Shown here piece after piece: positions 1 through 9,816 of a stretch of 64,000 nucleotides of DNA. Where the stretch lies: contig PAPF01000013.1 of the NCBI GenBank assembly GCA_002708825.1, positions 27,296 through 91,295 of the forward strand, in the 5' to 3' direction. A program made the position numbers and the translations under genes. The notes below the pieces were generated by a model. The model was not told the DNA's origin and searched no databases. It saw nothing but the letters and a program-made list of their open reading frames with translations. This stretch comes from Phyllobacteriaceae bacterium (GTDB taxonomy: Bacteria; Pseudomonadota; Alphaproteobacteria; Rhizobiales; Rhizobiaceae). The first letter of the stretch is position 1; the number at the start of each line of letters is the position of its first letter.

Positions 1-284
1 GCATTGAAATAGCTTTCGACGATGGCGATGTCAGGCCCGGCGAACTCGATGAGGATATTGGCGACCTGGTGCACATTGCGCGGGCCGGCCTTGAACACCT
101 TCAGGGCATGGGTGATGAACCCCTCCGCCGGGCCGTTATATGCACCATGGCTGTCATGGGCATCCGGCCAGTAGGCGCTGCGCAGGTCCGTCTCGTCGGC
201 GCGGTCGATCCCCCTGCAATAACGGTAGATGCAATCCCGTATGGCTTCGCGGTCCATGAGTTCGGTGAGCTTGTCCTGGGCCAT
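1..284 (-). CDS. SnoaL-like (NTF2-fold) protein, 3' end cut by window edge
   Basis: The reading frame starts at an ATG at 284 and runs off the left edge, so only about 94 N-terminal residues are visible. The residues include [12 protein letters not shown] followed by [15 protein letters not shown], the pattern typical of SnoaL_4/NTF2-like proteins that act as small cone-fold isomerases, hydratases or dehydrase-like enzymes in catabolic clusters. AAGGAAAGG lies about ten bases upstream as ribosome binding site. It is the last visible gene of the leftward set SDR, livK-like, lactonase, SnoaL. The precise reaction cannot be told from the family, and the C-terminus is outside the window. Confidence 0.8.
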   Translation of the reverse strand, partial: MAQDKLTELMDREAIRDCIYRYCRGIDRADETDLRSAYWPDAHDSHGAYNGPAEGFITHALKVFKAGPRNVHQVANILIEFAGPDIAIVESYFN

Positions 285-316
285 CGGAGGCGACCTTTCC
301 TTGACAATGCGTGCGG

Positions 317-1213
317 TCAGGCCGCGTCCTTGCGGGCGGCGGCACGGAACGGCGTTTCTGGAAGGCCCCGGACGCCGAGACCTTCGATGGCATGGAGGCG
401 CCCGCCATCGGGATGCCTCGAAATCGCGCGGCCGGACCCGGAATCCCTGATCGAGGTGACATAGAGCGTGTCGAGGTCCGGACCCCCGAAAGCCAGGCTC
501 GAAGGCAGGTCGGTCGGCGCGTCGATCAGCCTGTCCAGTTGGCCATCGGGCGAGAAGCGGGCGATCTTGCCCACCTGGATCAGGCACACCCAGAGATAGC
601 CCTCGCTGTCCACGGTGGCGCCGTCAGGTCCGGAGTCCCACGGCCCGGTGTCCACGAAGACACGCGGTTCGCCCAGATCGTCATCCGAGGGACCATAGGG
701 AAAGGCCCGGATGATCCGCTCCAGGCTGTCGGCGAAATACATCGTCCGGCCGTCCGGGCTGAAACAGAGTGCATTCGCGATGCGGATGCCGGTGGCAAAG
801 ACGCGTGTCCGGCCCTCCCCGTCAACCCGCCACAGCTTTCCCAGCGGATCGGCGTGAATGCCCATGGACCCGCACAGGAACCGGCCTTGCCGGTCGGTCT
901 TGCCGTCGTTGAAGCGGACAGCCGGATCCGCCGGCTCGGGACGGAAAAGCGCTTCGAACGTCCCTGTTCCGGTGTCCATCAGCCAGATGCCGTCCACCAG
1001 CCCGCAGATGAGCCTGCTTCCCTCGGCCAGGGCCACGGAGCCGACCATCGAGGGCGTCTCCCAATGCCGTGTTTCGCCCGTTGACGGATCGAGGCAGCGG
1101 ATGCGGCGCGACACGCCGTCGACCCAATAGAGCCTGCCGTGCCGGTGATCCCATACGGGACTCTCGCCCAGCATGTCAGGCGTATCACAGACGTGACGGA
1201 CGGTGAGGGTCAT
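317..1213 (-). CDS. SMP-30/gluconolactonase-family lactonase
   Basis: 298 residues, the normal length of a six-bladed SMP-30/LRE beta-propeller lactonase. The family's metal ligands are visible: E17 in GESPVW, N147 in [11 protein letters not shown] and D197 in GPDGATVD; R100 and N102 in VRFNDGK are the usual substrate contacts. Members hydrolyse sugar or other lactones, and cytosolic location is expected because no signal peptide is seen. It sits 68 bases downstream of a Liv-type binding protein and an SDR, so a dehydrogenase-lactonase sequence is plausible. Here the lactone could equally come from a Baeyer-Villiger product rather than a sugar; that is inference. The second SMP-30 gene of the window (46431-47327) belongs to a sugar operon. 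Confidence 0.88.
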   Translation of the reverse strand: MTLTVRHVCDTPDMLGESPVWDHRHGRLYWVDGVSRRIRCLDPSTGETRHWETPSMVGSVALAEGSRLICGLVDGIWLMDTGTGTFEALFRPEPADPAVRFNDGKTDRQGRFLCGSMGIHADPLGKLWRVDGEGRTRVFATGIRIANALCFSPDGRTMYFADSLERIIRAFPYGPSDDDLGEPRVFVDTGPWDSGPDGATVDSEGYLWVCLIQVGKIARFSPDGQLDRLIDAPTDLPSSLAFGGPDLDTLYVTSIRDSGSGRAISRHPDGGRLHAIEGLGVRGLPETPFRAAARKDAA

Positions 1214-1281
1214 GGCGGCGAATCCGGGAAGAAGAAATGGTCGGCGGAGGGCCGGAGCCCTCCGCCAAAGCCTTGGGCGGC

Positions 1282-2508
1282 TTATTGCTTCATGAGCGGG
1301 CAGGAGCTGTTCTCGGGCGAACGCCAGACCTGTTCCGGATCGAGGGTCGCCACCACTTCATAGTAGTCGTAAGGCGCCTTGGATTCGTCCGGCGACTTGA
1401 CGCGAACCGCGTAGGACGGTCGCATGACCTGGCCGTCGGCCCGGATCGAGACATTGTCCATCTGGAAGTCGTTGATCGGCGTCTCGCGCATCTTCGCCAT
1501 CACGGCATCGCCCTCGTCCGTTCCGGCCGCGGCAACGGCCTTGAGGTAATGGGCAACCGCGCTGTAGGTCGTCATCTGCGCTTCGTTCGGATAGCGGTCG
1601 TTGAAGGCAGCCTGGTAGCGCTTGGTGAACTCGCGCGTGCCGTCATTGAGGTCCCAGTAGGTCGGTGTGGTGAAGCGCACGCCCTGCAGCGCATCCAGAC
1701 CGATGGAATGGGCGTTGTTGATGAACATGCCCAGCGGCGCCAGGTTCTGGCCGCTCTGCGTGATGCCGAACTCGGCGGCCTGCTTGATGGCGTTGCCGAG
1801 GTCATTGCCGGCATTCGCCAGCGCGATGACTTCCGCACCGCTTGCCTGTGCCTGCAGCAGGTAGGAGGAGAAGTCGTTGGAATTGAGCGGATGCAGGACC
1901 GAGCCGATCACCTCGCCGCCACCCTCTTCGATGAACTTCGTGGAATCTTCCTGCCACACCTTGCCGAAGGTGTAGTCGACGGTGATGAAGTAGAACTTCT
2001 TGTTGCCCGCCTGCAGCAGCGAGTTGATGGTCGCCTTCGCCATCGCGTAGGTGTCCTGCATCCACTGCGTGGTCATGGCGTTGCACTTGTCATTGGTGAA
2101 GAAGCTCGCCGCCGAGCCGGCCAGCAGATAGGGCTTCTTCTTCTCGTTCATCATGTCGCTGATGGCAGCGGCGATGGACGAGGCGGAGCAGCCGACAATT
2201 GCGTCCACGCCATCCTGCTCGACCCATTTCAGCGCCGCCGCAACGCCGATATCGGGCTTGTTCTGGTCGTCGGCAACGACGATCTCGATCTTCTTGCCGT
2301 TGATTTCGCCGCCCGCATCCTCAACCGCCAGGCGCGCCGAGGCGACCGAACCGGGGCCGCAATTGTCGGCATAGGGGCCGGACTGGTCGTTCATGATGCC
2401 GATGCGGATCACGTCATCGGATACCCCCTGCGCCGAGGCGGCAAGCGGCGTAAGCACGGTCGACGCGGCAAGAAGCACCGCAACGCCCAGGTTCTGTTTC
2501 GTCGTCAT
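1282..2508 (-). CDS. Branched-chain amino acid-type ABC transporter substrate-binding protein
   Basis: 408 residues. A Sec signal peptide occupies roughly residues 1-26 (a TTKQN basic start, hydrophobic run and ASAQG cleavage region). It is followed by the type I periplasmic binding fold beginning IRIGIMNDQSGPYAD, typical of LivK/Peripla_BP_6 proteins. GGAGG lies 8 bases before the ATG. In hydrophobic-acid or aromatic degradation clusters such proteins often bind organic acids rather than leucine. The membrane and ATPase parts (livGFHM) are encoded separately at 4429-7826, beyond the divergent iclR gene. The matching candidate operators in front of both operons support one transporter split between two transcripts. 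Confidence 0.9.
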   Translation of the reverse strand: MTTKQNLGVAVLLAASTVLTPLAASAQGVSDDVIRIGIMNDQSGPYADNCGPGSVASARLAVEDAGGEINGKKIEIVVADDQNKPDIGVAAALKWVEQDGVDAIVGCSASSIAAAISDMMNEKKKPYLLAGSAASFFTNDKCNAMTTQWMQDTYAMAKATINSLLQAGNKKFYFITVDYTFGKVWQEDSTKFIEEGGGEVIGSVLHPLNSNDFSSYLLQAQASGAEVIALANAGNDLGNAIKQAAEFGITQSGQNLAPLGMFINNAHSIGLDALQGVRFTTPTYWDLNDGTREFTKRYQAAFNDRYPNEAQMTTYSAVAHYLKAVAAAGTDEGDAVMAKMRETPINDFQMDNVSIRADGQVMRPSYAVRVKSPDESKAPYDYYEVVATLDPEQVWRSPENSSCPLMKQ

Positions 2509-2573
2509 TTCATTTCCTCCACTTCGAGTGTTGTCCGTTGCATGATGGAACGTCCGGCCTCCCGTGCCGGCCG

Positions 2574-3332
2574 TCAGGAAAAGGCGTAGGTGATGCCTCC
2601 GTCCACGAAGAGCATGTCGCCGGTGATGAACCCCGCTTCGTCACTGGCCAGGAACACGGCTGCATTGGCCACATCCTGTGGCGTGCCCAGGCGGCCGATC
2701 GGCATGCGCTGGCGGCGCCGCTCCCATGCCTCGTCGCTGACGACGCGATTGGCGCCTTCGGTCGGCGTCGGCCCGGGCGCGATGGCGTTGACGCGAATTC
2801 CGCGCGGTCCGAACTCGGCCGCAGCGGAGCGCGTCGATGCAGCCACGGCTGCCTTGACCGAGGAATACATGATGCCGTTCTTCATCGCGATCACGGCCGC
2901 CGGTGAGGCGATGTTGACGATCGCCCCGCCCCCTGCTTCCGTCATGCCGTCGAGGACAGCCTGGTAGCCCCAGATCACGCCCTTGAAACCGACATCGATC
3001 ATGCGGCCGATCAGGGTCTCGTCCTGCTCCTCGAGCGGTCCGTAGCGGTTGTACATCGCGTTGTTGACCAGGATCGCCACTGGCCCGAAAGCCGCCTTCG
3101 CCTCCGCGACCGCGCCGAACACGTCTTCGCGTTTCGCCACGTTTCCGCCCAGGGCGATCGCTTCGCCGCCGGCCGCGCGAATGGCAGCGGCAGCCTCTTC
3201 GGCCACTTCCGGCTTCAGATCCAGGACGGCGACCCGTGCGCCCTCGCGCCCGAAGGCCTCCGATATGGCGCGGCCGATCCCCTGCCCGCCCCCGGTAACG
3301 AGCGCCACGCGCCCCTGCAGACGACCGCTCAA
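2574..3332 (-). CDS. SDR-family NAD(P)-dependent dehydrogenase
   Basis: 252 residues, a classical short-chain dehydrogenase/reductase. The TGGGQGIG nucleotide-binding turn is near residue 12, NNAM stands where NNAG is usual, and the catalytic Ser (NIASPAAV) and YSSVK follow, with an IRVNAIAPG segment. The start appears to be TTG at 3332: no in-frame ATG lies upstream, and AAAGGG sits seven bases before it. It leads the leftward operon with the Liv-type binding protein and the lactonase. It resembles the SDR at 19382-20134, sharing a (I/V)(D/N)(V/I)GFxGxIWG stretch, so the two probably act on related alcohols or hydroxyacyl-CoAs. The substrate is unknown. Confidence 0.9.
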   Translation of the reverse strand: MSGRLQGRVALVTGGGQGIGRAISEAFGREGARVAVLDLKPEVAEEAAAAIRAAGGEAIALGGNVAKREDVFGAVAEAKAAFGPVAILVNNAMYNRYGPLEEQDETLIGRMIDVGFKGVIWGYQAVLDGMTEAGGGAIVNIASPAAVIAMKNGIMYSSVKAAVAASTRSAAAEFGPRGIRVNAIAPGPTPTEGANRVVSDEAWERRRQRMPIGRLGTPQDVANAAVFLASDEAGFITGDMLFVDGGITYAFS

Positions 3333-3636
3333 GGCAATGCCCTTTCCGGCTTCGCAAGGCGACAGCGGCGAGCAGACTGCGCCAGACCGGCCGGCGCGGC
3401 ATTTTCAATCTGAGATTGCAAACCGGAACCTGCGTCCGGAAGCACCAGCTCCATGACGACTTGCCTCCCTTTGCAGGAAACCGCTCCGGTTTCACTGCTA
3501 TCGCTTTTCCTCGCAGCCGTGTATCCGGCCTGTTGAAAACAGCTTGTCATGGCCGCCGTGGAGTAGCCAGAAGCAATTCATCCTTGCGGTCCAGTTTCAC
3601 ATTTCTGAAAATGGCCCGACGAACGGGAGGTCCCCC
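3333..3636. promoter_or_regulatory. Divergent SDR/iclR control region with two inverted repeats
   Basis: This 304-base gap separates the leftward SDR-livK operon from rightward iclR. It carries two inverted repeats built from the same half-site: GAAACC-N5-GGTTTC at 3477-3493 (right arm continuing as GGTTTCAC to 3495), and GTTTCA-N6-TGAAAA at 3594-3611. The second repeat ends 26 bases before the iclR start, a position fit for autorepression. Both kinds of repeat recur in front of the CoA-ligase operon (12703-12734), where the 17-mer GTTTCACATTTCTGAAA is exactly repeated on the other strand. I see no gene in this gap. Confidence 0.75.
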
Positions 3637-4416
3637 ATGCAGCCGTCGCAGGTCAAGTCAGCCACGCGCGCCATTGAAATTCTTGATTTTTTCAAGCGTA
3701 TCAAGGAGCCCTGCGGCATGTCCGACATCGCCCAGGCGCTGGGCTACCCGCAATCGAGCACGACCGTCCTGCTCAAGACCCTGGTCAATCTGGGCTACCT
3801 GAATTTCGACCGTGTCGAGCGGATGTATTTTCCCACCCCGAAGGTGACCGCGCTGGGTGACTGGATCCCGCGCGCGCTGTTCGGCAACACACGTGTCCTG
3901 GACGCCATGCATGACGTCCATGCCGCCACGGGGGAGACGGTATCCATCAACACGCGCAACGATATCTACCTGCAATACGTGCAGATCATCCAGTCGATCC
4001 ACGCCATGCGCTTCCATGTCGACGAGGGCACGCTGCGCTTCCTCACCCATTCCGTTGTCGGCTGGGTCCTTCTGTCGACGCTGCCCGACGACAAGATCGA
4101 CAACATCGTGCGCCGCACCAACATCGCGATCGCGAAGCCGGCGGAGCGCGTCCGCATCGAGAAGATCATGACCGAGGTGGAGCAGATCCGCGCGCAAGGT
4201 TACGGCTACACGGAAAACCTGCCGTTCCTCGGCGGCGCAACGCTCTGCGTGCTGCTGCCGGTGACCATCCAGAACCAGCCGGTAGCGCTGGGCCTGGGCG
4301 GTGTCGCGGAACGGGTGCGCGCCAACCGCGAAAACTACCTCGCCGCCCTCCAGCGGGCGGCGAAGTCCATTCATCCGTCCGATCCCTTCGACATGCCGAT
4401 CGACATCGGGATCTGA
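3637..4416 (+). CDS. IclR-family transcriptional regulator
   Basis: 259 residues from the ATG at 3637, chosen because GGGAGG stands six bases before it; an upstream in-frame ATG at 3544 lacks such a site and would add 31 unlikely residues. The N-terminal winged helix-turn-helix (about residues 5-65, with SATRAIEILDFF and MSDIAQALGYPQSSTTVLLKTL) is followed by the GAF-like IclR effector domain. IclR proteins bind palindromic operators and respond to small aromatic or organic acid ligands. It diverges from the SDR-livK operon. It is the natural candidate reader of the GTTTCA/TGAAAC repeats found here and before the CoA-ligase-livGFHM operon. Confidence 0.92.
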   Translation: MQPSQVKSATRAIEILDFFKRIKEPCGMSDIAQALGYPQSSTTVLLKTLVNLGYLNFDRVERMYFPTPKVTALGDWIPRALFGNTRVLDAMHDVHAATGETVSINTRNDIYLQYVQIIQSIHAMRFHVDEGTLRFLTHSVVGWVLLSTLPDDKIDNIVRRTNIAIAKPAERVRIEKIMTEVEQIRAQGYGYTENLPFLGGATLCVLLPVTIQNQPVALGLGGVAERVRANRENYLAALQRAAKSIHPSDPFDMPIDIGI

Positions 4417-4428
4417 GCCCGGCTGGCG

Positions 4429-5406
4429 TCAGCCGGCCTCCCCGGCTGCCGCTTTCGATGCGAGCTCAGCTCCGCCATCGCGCCGGCGCGCCAGCCAGCG
4501 CCAGAGCGCCGACAGTTCACCCACGAAGCCGCGCCGGAAGAAGATGATCACGAGCAGCAGGATGACACCCTGCAGGATGAGCGCCCACTCGCCGAAACCG
4601 GCCAGTTCATCATTCAGCCAGATGATGATGCCCGCGCCGAACAGCGGACCGGTCAGCGTGCCGAGGCCGCCGAGCAGCGTCATGACGATCACCTCGCCCG
4701 ACACCTGCCACGATGCGTCGGTCAGCGTTGCGAACTGGTAGACCGTGGCCTTCATGCCGCCGGCCACGCCAGCCATGGTGGCAGACAGGATGAAGGCGAC
4801 CAGTTTCACCTTTTCGGGCGAGAAGCCAAGCGACTCCACCCGTTCCTGGTTGTCGCGCACCGCCTTCAGCACCTCGCCATAGGGCGAATTGACGATGCGG
4901 TAATAGGCGGCGACGGCCAGGATGGCCATGGCCAGGATGACGTAATAATAGGTGAAGCTGTCTTCCACATTGAAGATGCCGAACAGCGGCGTGCGCGGGA
5001 TGGCCTGCATGCCGTCCTCGCCGCCGGTGAACTCGCTCTGCAGCAGGACGAAGAAGACCAGTTGCGAGAAGGCGAGCGTGATCATGGCGAACTGGATGCC
5101 CTGCCGGCGGATGGCGAGATAGCCGACCACCAGCCCCATCAACCCGGCCACGATGCCGCCGAAGGCAATGGCCAGTTCGATCGACACGCCCGTGGTTTTC
5201 AGCGCCAGCCCGGTCATATAGGCCGCCGTTCCGAAGAACATGGCATGGCCGAAGCACAGCAGCCCCGTATAGCCGAGCAGCAGGTTGAAAGAGCAGGCGA
5301 AGACGACGAAGCAAAGGATCGTCATCAGTAGCACCGGGTAGAAATAGAACGGCGCTGCCAGCGCGGCGGCAAGGCCGAGAACGAGCGCCAGATGGACAGG
5401 TTTCAT
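4429..5406 (-). CDS. livM: Branched-chain amino acid-type ABC transporter permease LivM
   Basis: 325 residues with about nine hydrophobic segments and the LivM hallmarks LGYTGLLCFGHAMFFG and AIRRQGIQFAMITLAF. The start is the ATG at 5404-5406, overlapping the LivH stop by one base (TGATG). The frame stays open further upstream across livH, but that stretch is a shadow. With LivH it forms the membrane channel of a high-affinity importer. The C-terminal tail RRRDGGAELASKAAAGEAG is short and charged. It is the last gene of the CoA-ligase-to-liv operon and ends 12 bases from the convergent iclR stop, with no terminator-like hairpin between them. Confidence 0.92.
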   Translation of the reverse strand: MKPVHLALVLGLAAALAAPFYFYPVLLMTILCFVVFACSFNLLLGYTGLLCFGHAMFFGTAAYMTGLALKTTGVSIELAIAFGGIVAGLMGLVVGYLAIRRQGIQFAMITLAFSQLVFFVLLQSEFTGGEDGMQAIPRTPLFGIFNVEDSFTYYYVILAMAILAVAAYYRIVNSPYGEVLKAVRDNQERVESLGFSPEKVKLVAFILSATMAGVAGGMKATVYQFATLTDASWQVSGEVIVMTLLGGLGTLTGPLFGAGIIIWLNDELAGFGEWALILQGVILLLVIIFFRRGFVGELSALWRWLARRRDGGAELASKAAAGEAG

Positions 5407-6292
5407 CACGTGGACTCCTTGCCGGAGAAGATGCCGGCGGGACGGAAGAACAGCGCCGCCGCCATGAACAGGAAGATCACCACCGAGGCCGCTTCCGGAT
5501 AGAAGACCTTGGTCAGGCCTTCCACGACACCGAGCGCGTAGCCGGCCACCACCGCGCCCGCGATGGAGCCCATGCCGCCGATCACCACAACCGCGAAGAC
5601 CACGATGATGACATTCGACCCCATGGACGGCGAAACCTGGTAGATCGGCGCTGCCAGGACGCCGGACAGCGCGGCAAGGCCGACGCCGAAGGCATAGGTC
5701 AGCGTCATCATGCGCGGCACGTTGATGCCGAAGGATTCCACGATGTGCGGCTTCTCGTTGGCCGCCCTCAGATAGGCGCCGAGCTTTGTGTGCTCGATCA
5801 GCAGCCATGTGCCGACGCAGGTGACGAGCGAGAAGACGACGACCCACAGGCGGTAATAGGGCAGGAACATGAAGCCCAGGTTCACCCCGCCGGGAATGGG
5901 ATTCTGGTAGGGAATGCCGGTCGAGCCGTATTGCTGGCGCACCAGGCCCTCGATCACCAGCACCATGGCATAGGTGGCGAGCAGGCCGTAGAGGTGGTCC
6001 AGGTTCTGCAGCGGCCGCAGGATCAGCCGTTCCATCGCCATGCCGAAGATGCCGACGATGACCGGCGCAAGGACCAGCGCCCCCCAGTACGGCACGCCGA
6101 ACGTGGTCAGCAGGATCCAGGCGACGAAGGCACCCAGCATGTATTGCGCGCCGTGGGCGAAGTTCACCACGTTCATCAGGCCGAAGATGATCGCCAGCCC
6201 CATGGACAGCATCGCATAGAAGGACCCGTTGATGAGGCCGAGGAGGACCTGGCCCATCAGCAACTGGGTGGAGATGTTCTCGAACATGGCGT

Positions 6293-6296
<4 letters not shown>
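5406..6296 (-). CDS. livH: Branched-chain amino acid-type ABC transporter permease LivH
   Basis: 296 residues, mostly hydrophobic. The LivH signature GLINGSFYAMLSMGLAIIFGLMNVVNFAHG is split over the first two membrane helices, and PRMMTLTYAFGVGLAALSG forms the cytoplasmic coupling loop. It pairs with LivM as the permease heterodimer. Its ATG overlaps the end of livF by four bases and its stop overlaps the livM start, so translation is probably coupled. The substrate need not be an amino acid: the surrounding genes all handle acyl-CoA intermediates, which points to uptake of an organic acid. Confidence 0.92.
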
Positions 6297-7025
<729 letters not shown>

Positions 7026-7033
<8 letters not shown>

Positions 7034-7826
7034 CGACGCCTCCCATGTAGGCGGTCACCACTGCGGGATTGTTGGAAACCTCCGCATAGCTGCCCTCGGC
7101 CAGGATCTCGCCATGCTGGAGCACCGTGATGGTGTCGCACAGCGTCGAGACGACCGACAGGTTATGCTCCACCAGCAGGATTGTGCGCCCCTCGGCCACC
7201 CGCTTGATGAGTTGCGTGATCGGTTCGACATCCTCGTGCCCCATGCCCGCCGTCGGCTCGTCGAGCAGCATGACACGCGGTTCCAGCGCCAGCGTTGTCG
7301 CGATCTCCACCGCCCGCTTCTTGCCATAGGAAAGCTCGGCGGCCACGGTGTCGCGGTTGTCGGCCAGGCCCACCTGCTCCAGCAGTTCTTCCGCGCGCGC
7401 ATTGAGCGGCGCGACGGCATCCAGCGAGCGCCAGAAGTGATAGGCCTTGCCGTAGCGCGATTGCAGCGCCACGCGCACGTTTTCCAGCGCCGTCAGGTTG
7501 GGAAAGGTCGCCGATATCTGGAAGGAGCGCACGAGGCCGCGCTTCGCCACTTCCGCGGTGCGCAGCTTCGAGATGTCCTCGCCGTCGAAGATGATCTGCC
7601 CTTCGGTCGGCTGCAGGGGCTTGGTCAAGAGGTTGAAGCAGGTCGTCTTGCCCGCCCCGTTCGGCCCGATCAGCGCATGGATGGAGCCGCGGCGCACCTC
7701 CAGGTTCACATGCTTGACAGCGGCGAACCCGCCGAAGACCTTGCTCAGGTTGCGCCCGATGAGGACGTGGTCGTCCCTGGACGTCGCGATCGCGCCTTGC
7801 GGCCCTCCCGCCGTGCTCGTGGCCAT
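7026..7826 (-). CDS. livG: ABC transporter ATP-binding protein LivG
   Basis: 266 residues. Walker A is GPNGAGKTTCFNLL, the signature is LSYGKKR (the LivG variant of LSGGQ), and Walker B is VMLLDEPTAGMGHED; the FQISATFPNLTALENV segment is also typical. A variable 20-residue N-terminal stretch precedes the domain. GGGAGG stands six bases before the ATG. It lies 37 bases after the acyl-CoA dehydrogenase gene, in the same leftward operon as a CoA ligase, two dehydrogenases and a crotonase. This ties the transporter to uptake of a compound that is then activated to a CoA ester. Confidence 0.92.
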
Positions 7827-7863
7827 GTCTTTCCTCCCTTCGCCGCCCCCGGGCAGCCACTAT

Positions 7864-9021
7864 TCAACTCGGCAGCCGAAGCACCGCCTTGGCCAGGATG
7901 TTTCGCTGGATCTCGTTCGAGCCGCCGAAAATGGCCGGCGCGCGCGCATCCAGGAACAGGTTCATAGCATCGACGCGGTCATTGCCTGTCGCGATGTCGT
8001 CGAAAAGCCGCGCATCCTCACCTGCAAGTGCCAGCGTTTCCTCGGTGATGCGCTGGTAAAGCTCGGTGGTGAAGATCTTCAGCATCGACACGTCGGCGCC
8101 CAGTTCCCCGCCCTCGCGCAGGATGCGGGCATGGCGCTCGAAGGCCGAGCCGAGATCGTAGAGATCGAGCCGGAGCTTCGCATAGCGCGACAGGAAGGCT
8201 GGATCGTCGAAGGCGCCGCGCGCCCTCGCCAGCTTTTCGAGCCGCTCCATGGCGATCTCGGGCCGCGTCGGCGCGCCGAGGAAGATGCGCTCGTGGCCGA
8301 GCACCGACTTGGCCACGGTCCAGCCCTGGTCGATTTCGCCGACCACATTCTCCGCCGGCACCCGCACATCGTCGAAGAAGACCTCGCAGAAATCCGTCTC
8401 GCCGCGCAGGTTTGCGATGGGACGCACACGGACGCCGGGCGACCTCATGTCGACGAGAAGCACGGTGATGCCCTTCTGGCGCACCTTCTCGTCGCGGCTG
8501 GTGCGCACCAGGACGAAAATCCAGTTGGCGCAATGGGCCAGCGTCGTCCAGATCTTCTGCCCGTTGACCACGAACGCGTCGCCGTCGCGCACAGCCGCCG
8601 TGCGCAGGCTGGCAAGATCGGAGCCCGCATTCGGCTCCGAATACCCCTGGCACCAGACATGCTCGCCCGACAGGATTCTCGGCAGGTGGAATGCCTTCTG
8701 CTCTTCGGTGCCGTGCTCGATGAGCAGCGGTCCGACAAGCCCGATGCCGTGGTCCGGAATGCGCGGGCCCCCGAGCCGGCCCCATTCTTCCACGTAGATC
8801 ATGTGCTTGGCAGGGCCGAGCCCCATGCCGCCGTGCTCGACAGGCCATGTCGGCGCCAGCCAGCCGGCTTCGGCGAGGCCGTGGTAGAAGACCGCCACCT
8901 CGTCGAAGGTCGGGCGCTGCTTGCGCATGAAGCGCAGTTCCGGCGGACAGCAGTCTTCCACCAGGCGCGCGAAGGCCTGGCGGAAGTCGTCGTCGGATAC
9001 CGCGTTCCAGTCCGTGGCCAT
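7864..9021 (-). CDS. Acyl-CoA dehydrogenase (large-type subunit of a probable pair)
   Basis: 385 residues with the three acyl-CoA dehydrogenase domains: N-terminal helical, beta (WCQGYSEPNAGSDLA and GQKIWTTLAHCANW, FAD and substrate loops) and C-terminal four-helix bundle. In place of the canonical YEGT catalytic-base motif the C-terminus reads IFGGSNEIQR, so the usual Glu is missing at that position. This is seen in subunits of heteromeric acyl-CoA dehydrogenases, where the active site is formed with a partner. The partner is probably the 369-residue protein at 9817-10926. Its ATG overlaps the crotonase stop by one base (TGATG). Confidence 0.88.
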   Translation of the reverse strand: MATDWNAVSDDDFRQAFARLVEDCCPPELRFMRKQRPTFDEVAVFYHGLAEAGWLAPTWPVEHGGMGLGPAKHMIYVEEWGRLGGPRIPDHGIGLVGPLLIEHGTEEQKAFHLPRILSGEHVWCQGYSEPNAGSDLASLRTAAVRDGDAFVVNGQKIWTTLAHCANWIFVLVRTSRDEKVRQKGITVLLVDMRSPGVRVRPIANLRGETDFCEVFFDDVRVPAENVVGEIDQGWTVAKSVLGHERIFLGAPTRPEIAMERLEKLARARGAFDDPAFLSRYAKLRLDLYDLGSAFERHARILREGGELGADVSMLKIFTTELYQRITEETLALAGEDARLFDDIATGNDRVDAMNLFLDARAPAIFGGSNEIQRNILAKAVLRLPS

Positions 9022-9797
9022 CAGATCTCGTCCTTGAACACCGGTGCGCGCTTTTCCAGGAAGGCGCGCATGGCTTCCTTGGAATCCTCGTGCCGGGTCA
9101 TTTCCACGGTCAGGTTCTGCTCGAAACGGTAGCCGTCGCGCAGCGGCATGTTTTCCACCGTGTTGATGGCGCGCTTGGCCAGTTGCAGCGCCTTCGGGCT
9201 CTTGGACGCGATGTTGCGGGCGATCTTCATCGCCTCCTCCATCAGGTCCTCAAGCGGCACGCAGGCCTCGATGATGCCGCGCCGGTAGGCCTCCGCCGCC
9301 GGCACGCGATAGCCGGTCAGGATCATCCGCCGGGCCAGCGAATGCGGGAAGATCCGCATGGTGTGGCGTGCGCCGCCCATCAGGCCGATGTCGATTTCCG
9401 GCAGGCCGAAGACCGCGTTTTCGGACGCCAGGATGATGTCGGCATTGACGATCGGTCCCATGCCGGCACCGAGCGCCGGACCGTTGACCGCGGCGATGAC
9501 CGGCTTGCTCGATTCCAGGATGCAGTTGGCCACCTCGCGGGTGCGCCTCAGGTGTTTCGAGGTCTCGCCCTTGACCGCGCCGACATTGCCGCGCGACTTG
9601 ATGTCGGCACCGGCCGAGAAGATCTTGCCGCGCCCGGTGATGACGATGCAGCGCACTTCGGGCGTATCCATCAGTTCATCGAAGACGTCCGTCAGTTCCT
9701 CGGCGAATTCCCGCGAAAAGGCGTTGACCGGCGCATTGTCCATCGTCACGACCGCGACGTGATCGGCAATTTCGGTCTTGATGAGATTGTTCTGCAA
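9021..9797 (-). CDS. Enoyl-CoA hydratase/isomerase (crotonase) family protein
   Basis: 258 residues of crotonase fold. The oxyanion-hole stretches FSAGADIKSR and NGPALGAGMG are present, and E134 in GLPEIDIGL matches the second catalytic Glu of crotonase. The first catalytic Glu (in GGGxEL) is replaced by glycine at about residue 114, so it may not be a plain hydratase. The start is TTG: GGAGGAG lies seven bases upstream and no in-frame ATG fits. It is close in sequence to the crotonase at 24457-25227, with the same GPALGAG and PEI(N/D)(V/I)GL motifs. Both are each clustered with a dehydrogenase pair. Confidence 0.88.
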   Translation of the reverse strand: MQNNLIKTEIADHVAVVTMDNAPVNAFSREFAEELTDVFDELMDTPEVRCIVITGRGKIFSAGADIKSRGNVGAVKGETSKHLRRTREVANCILESSKPVIAAVNGPALGAGMGPIVNADIILASENAVFGLPEIDIGLMGGARHTMRIFPHSLARRMILTGYRVPAAEAYRRGIIEACVPLEDLMEEAMKIARNIASKSPKALQLAKRAINTVENMPLRDGYRFEQNLTVEMTRHEDSKEAMRAFLEKRAPVFKDEI

Positions 9798-9816
9798 GTG
9801 ATCTCTCCTCCGGCGG

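Noticed and set aside
4645..4660. GGACCGGTCAG in livM, similar to the TetR palindrome core
   Set aside because: It lies inside coding sequence, matches only the central half, and is explained by codons.
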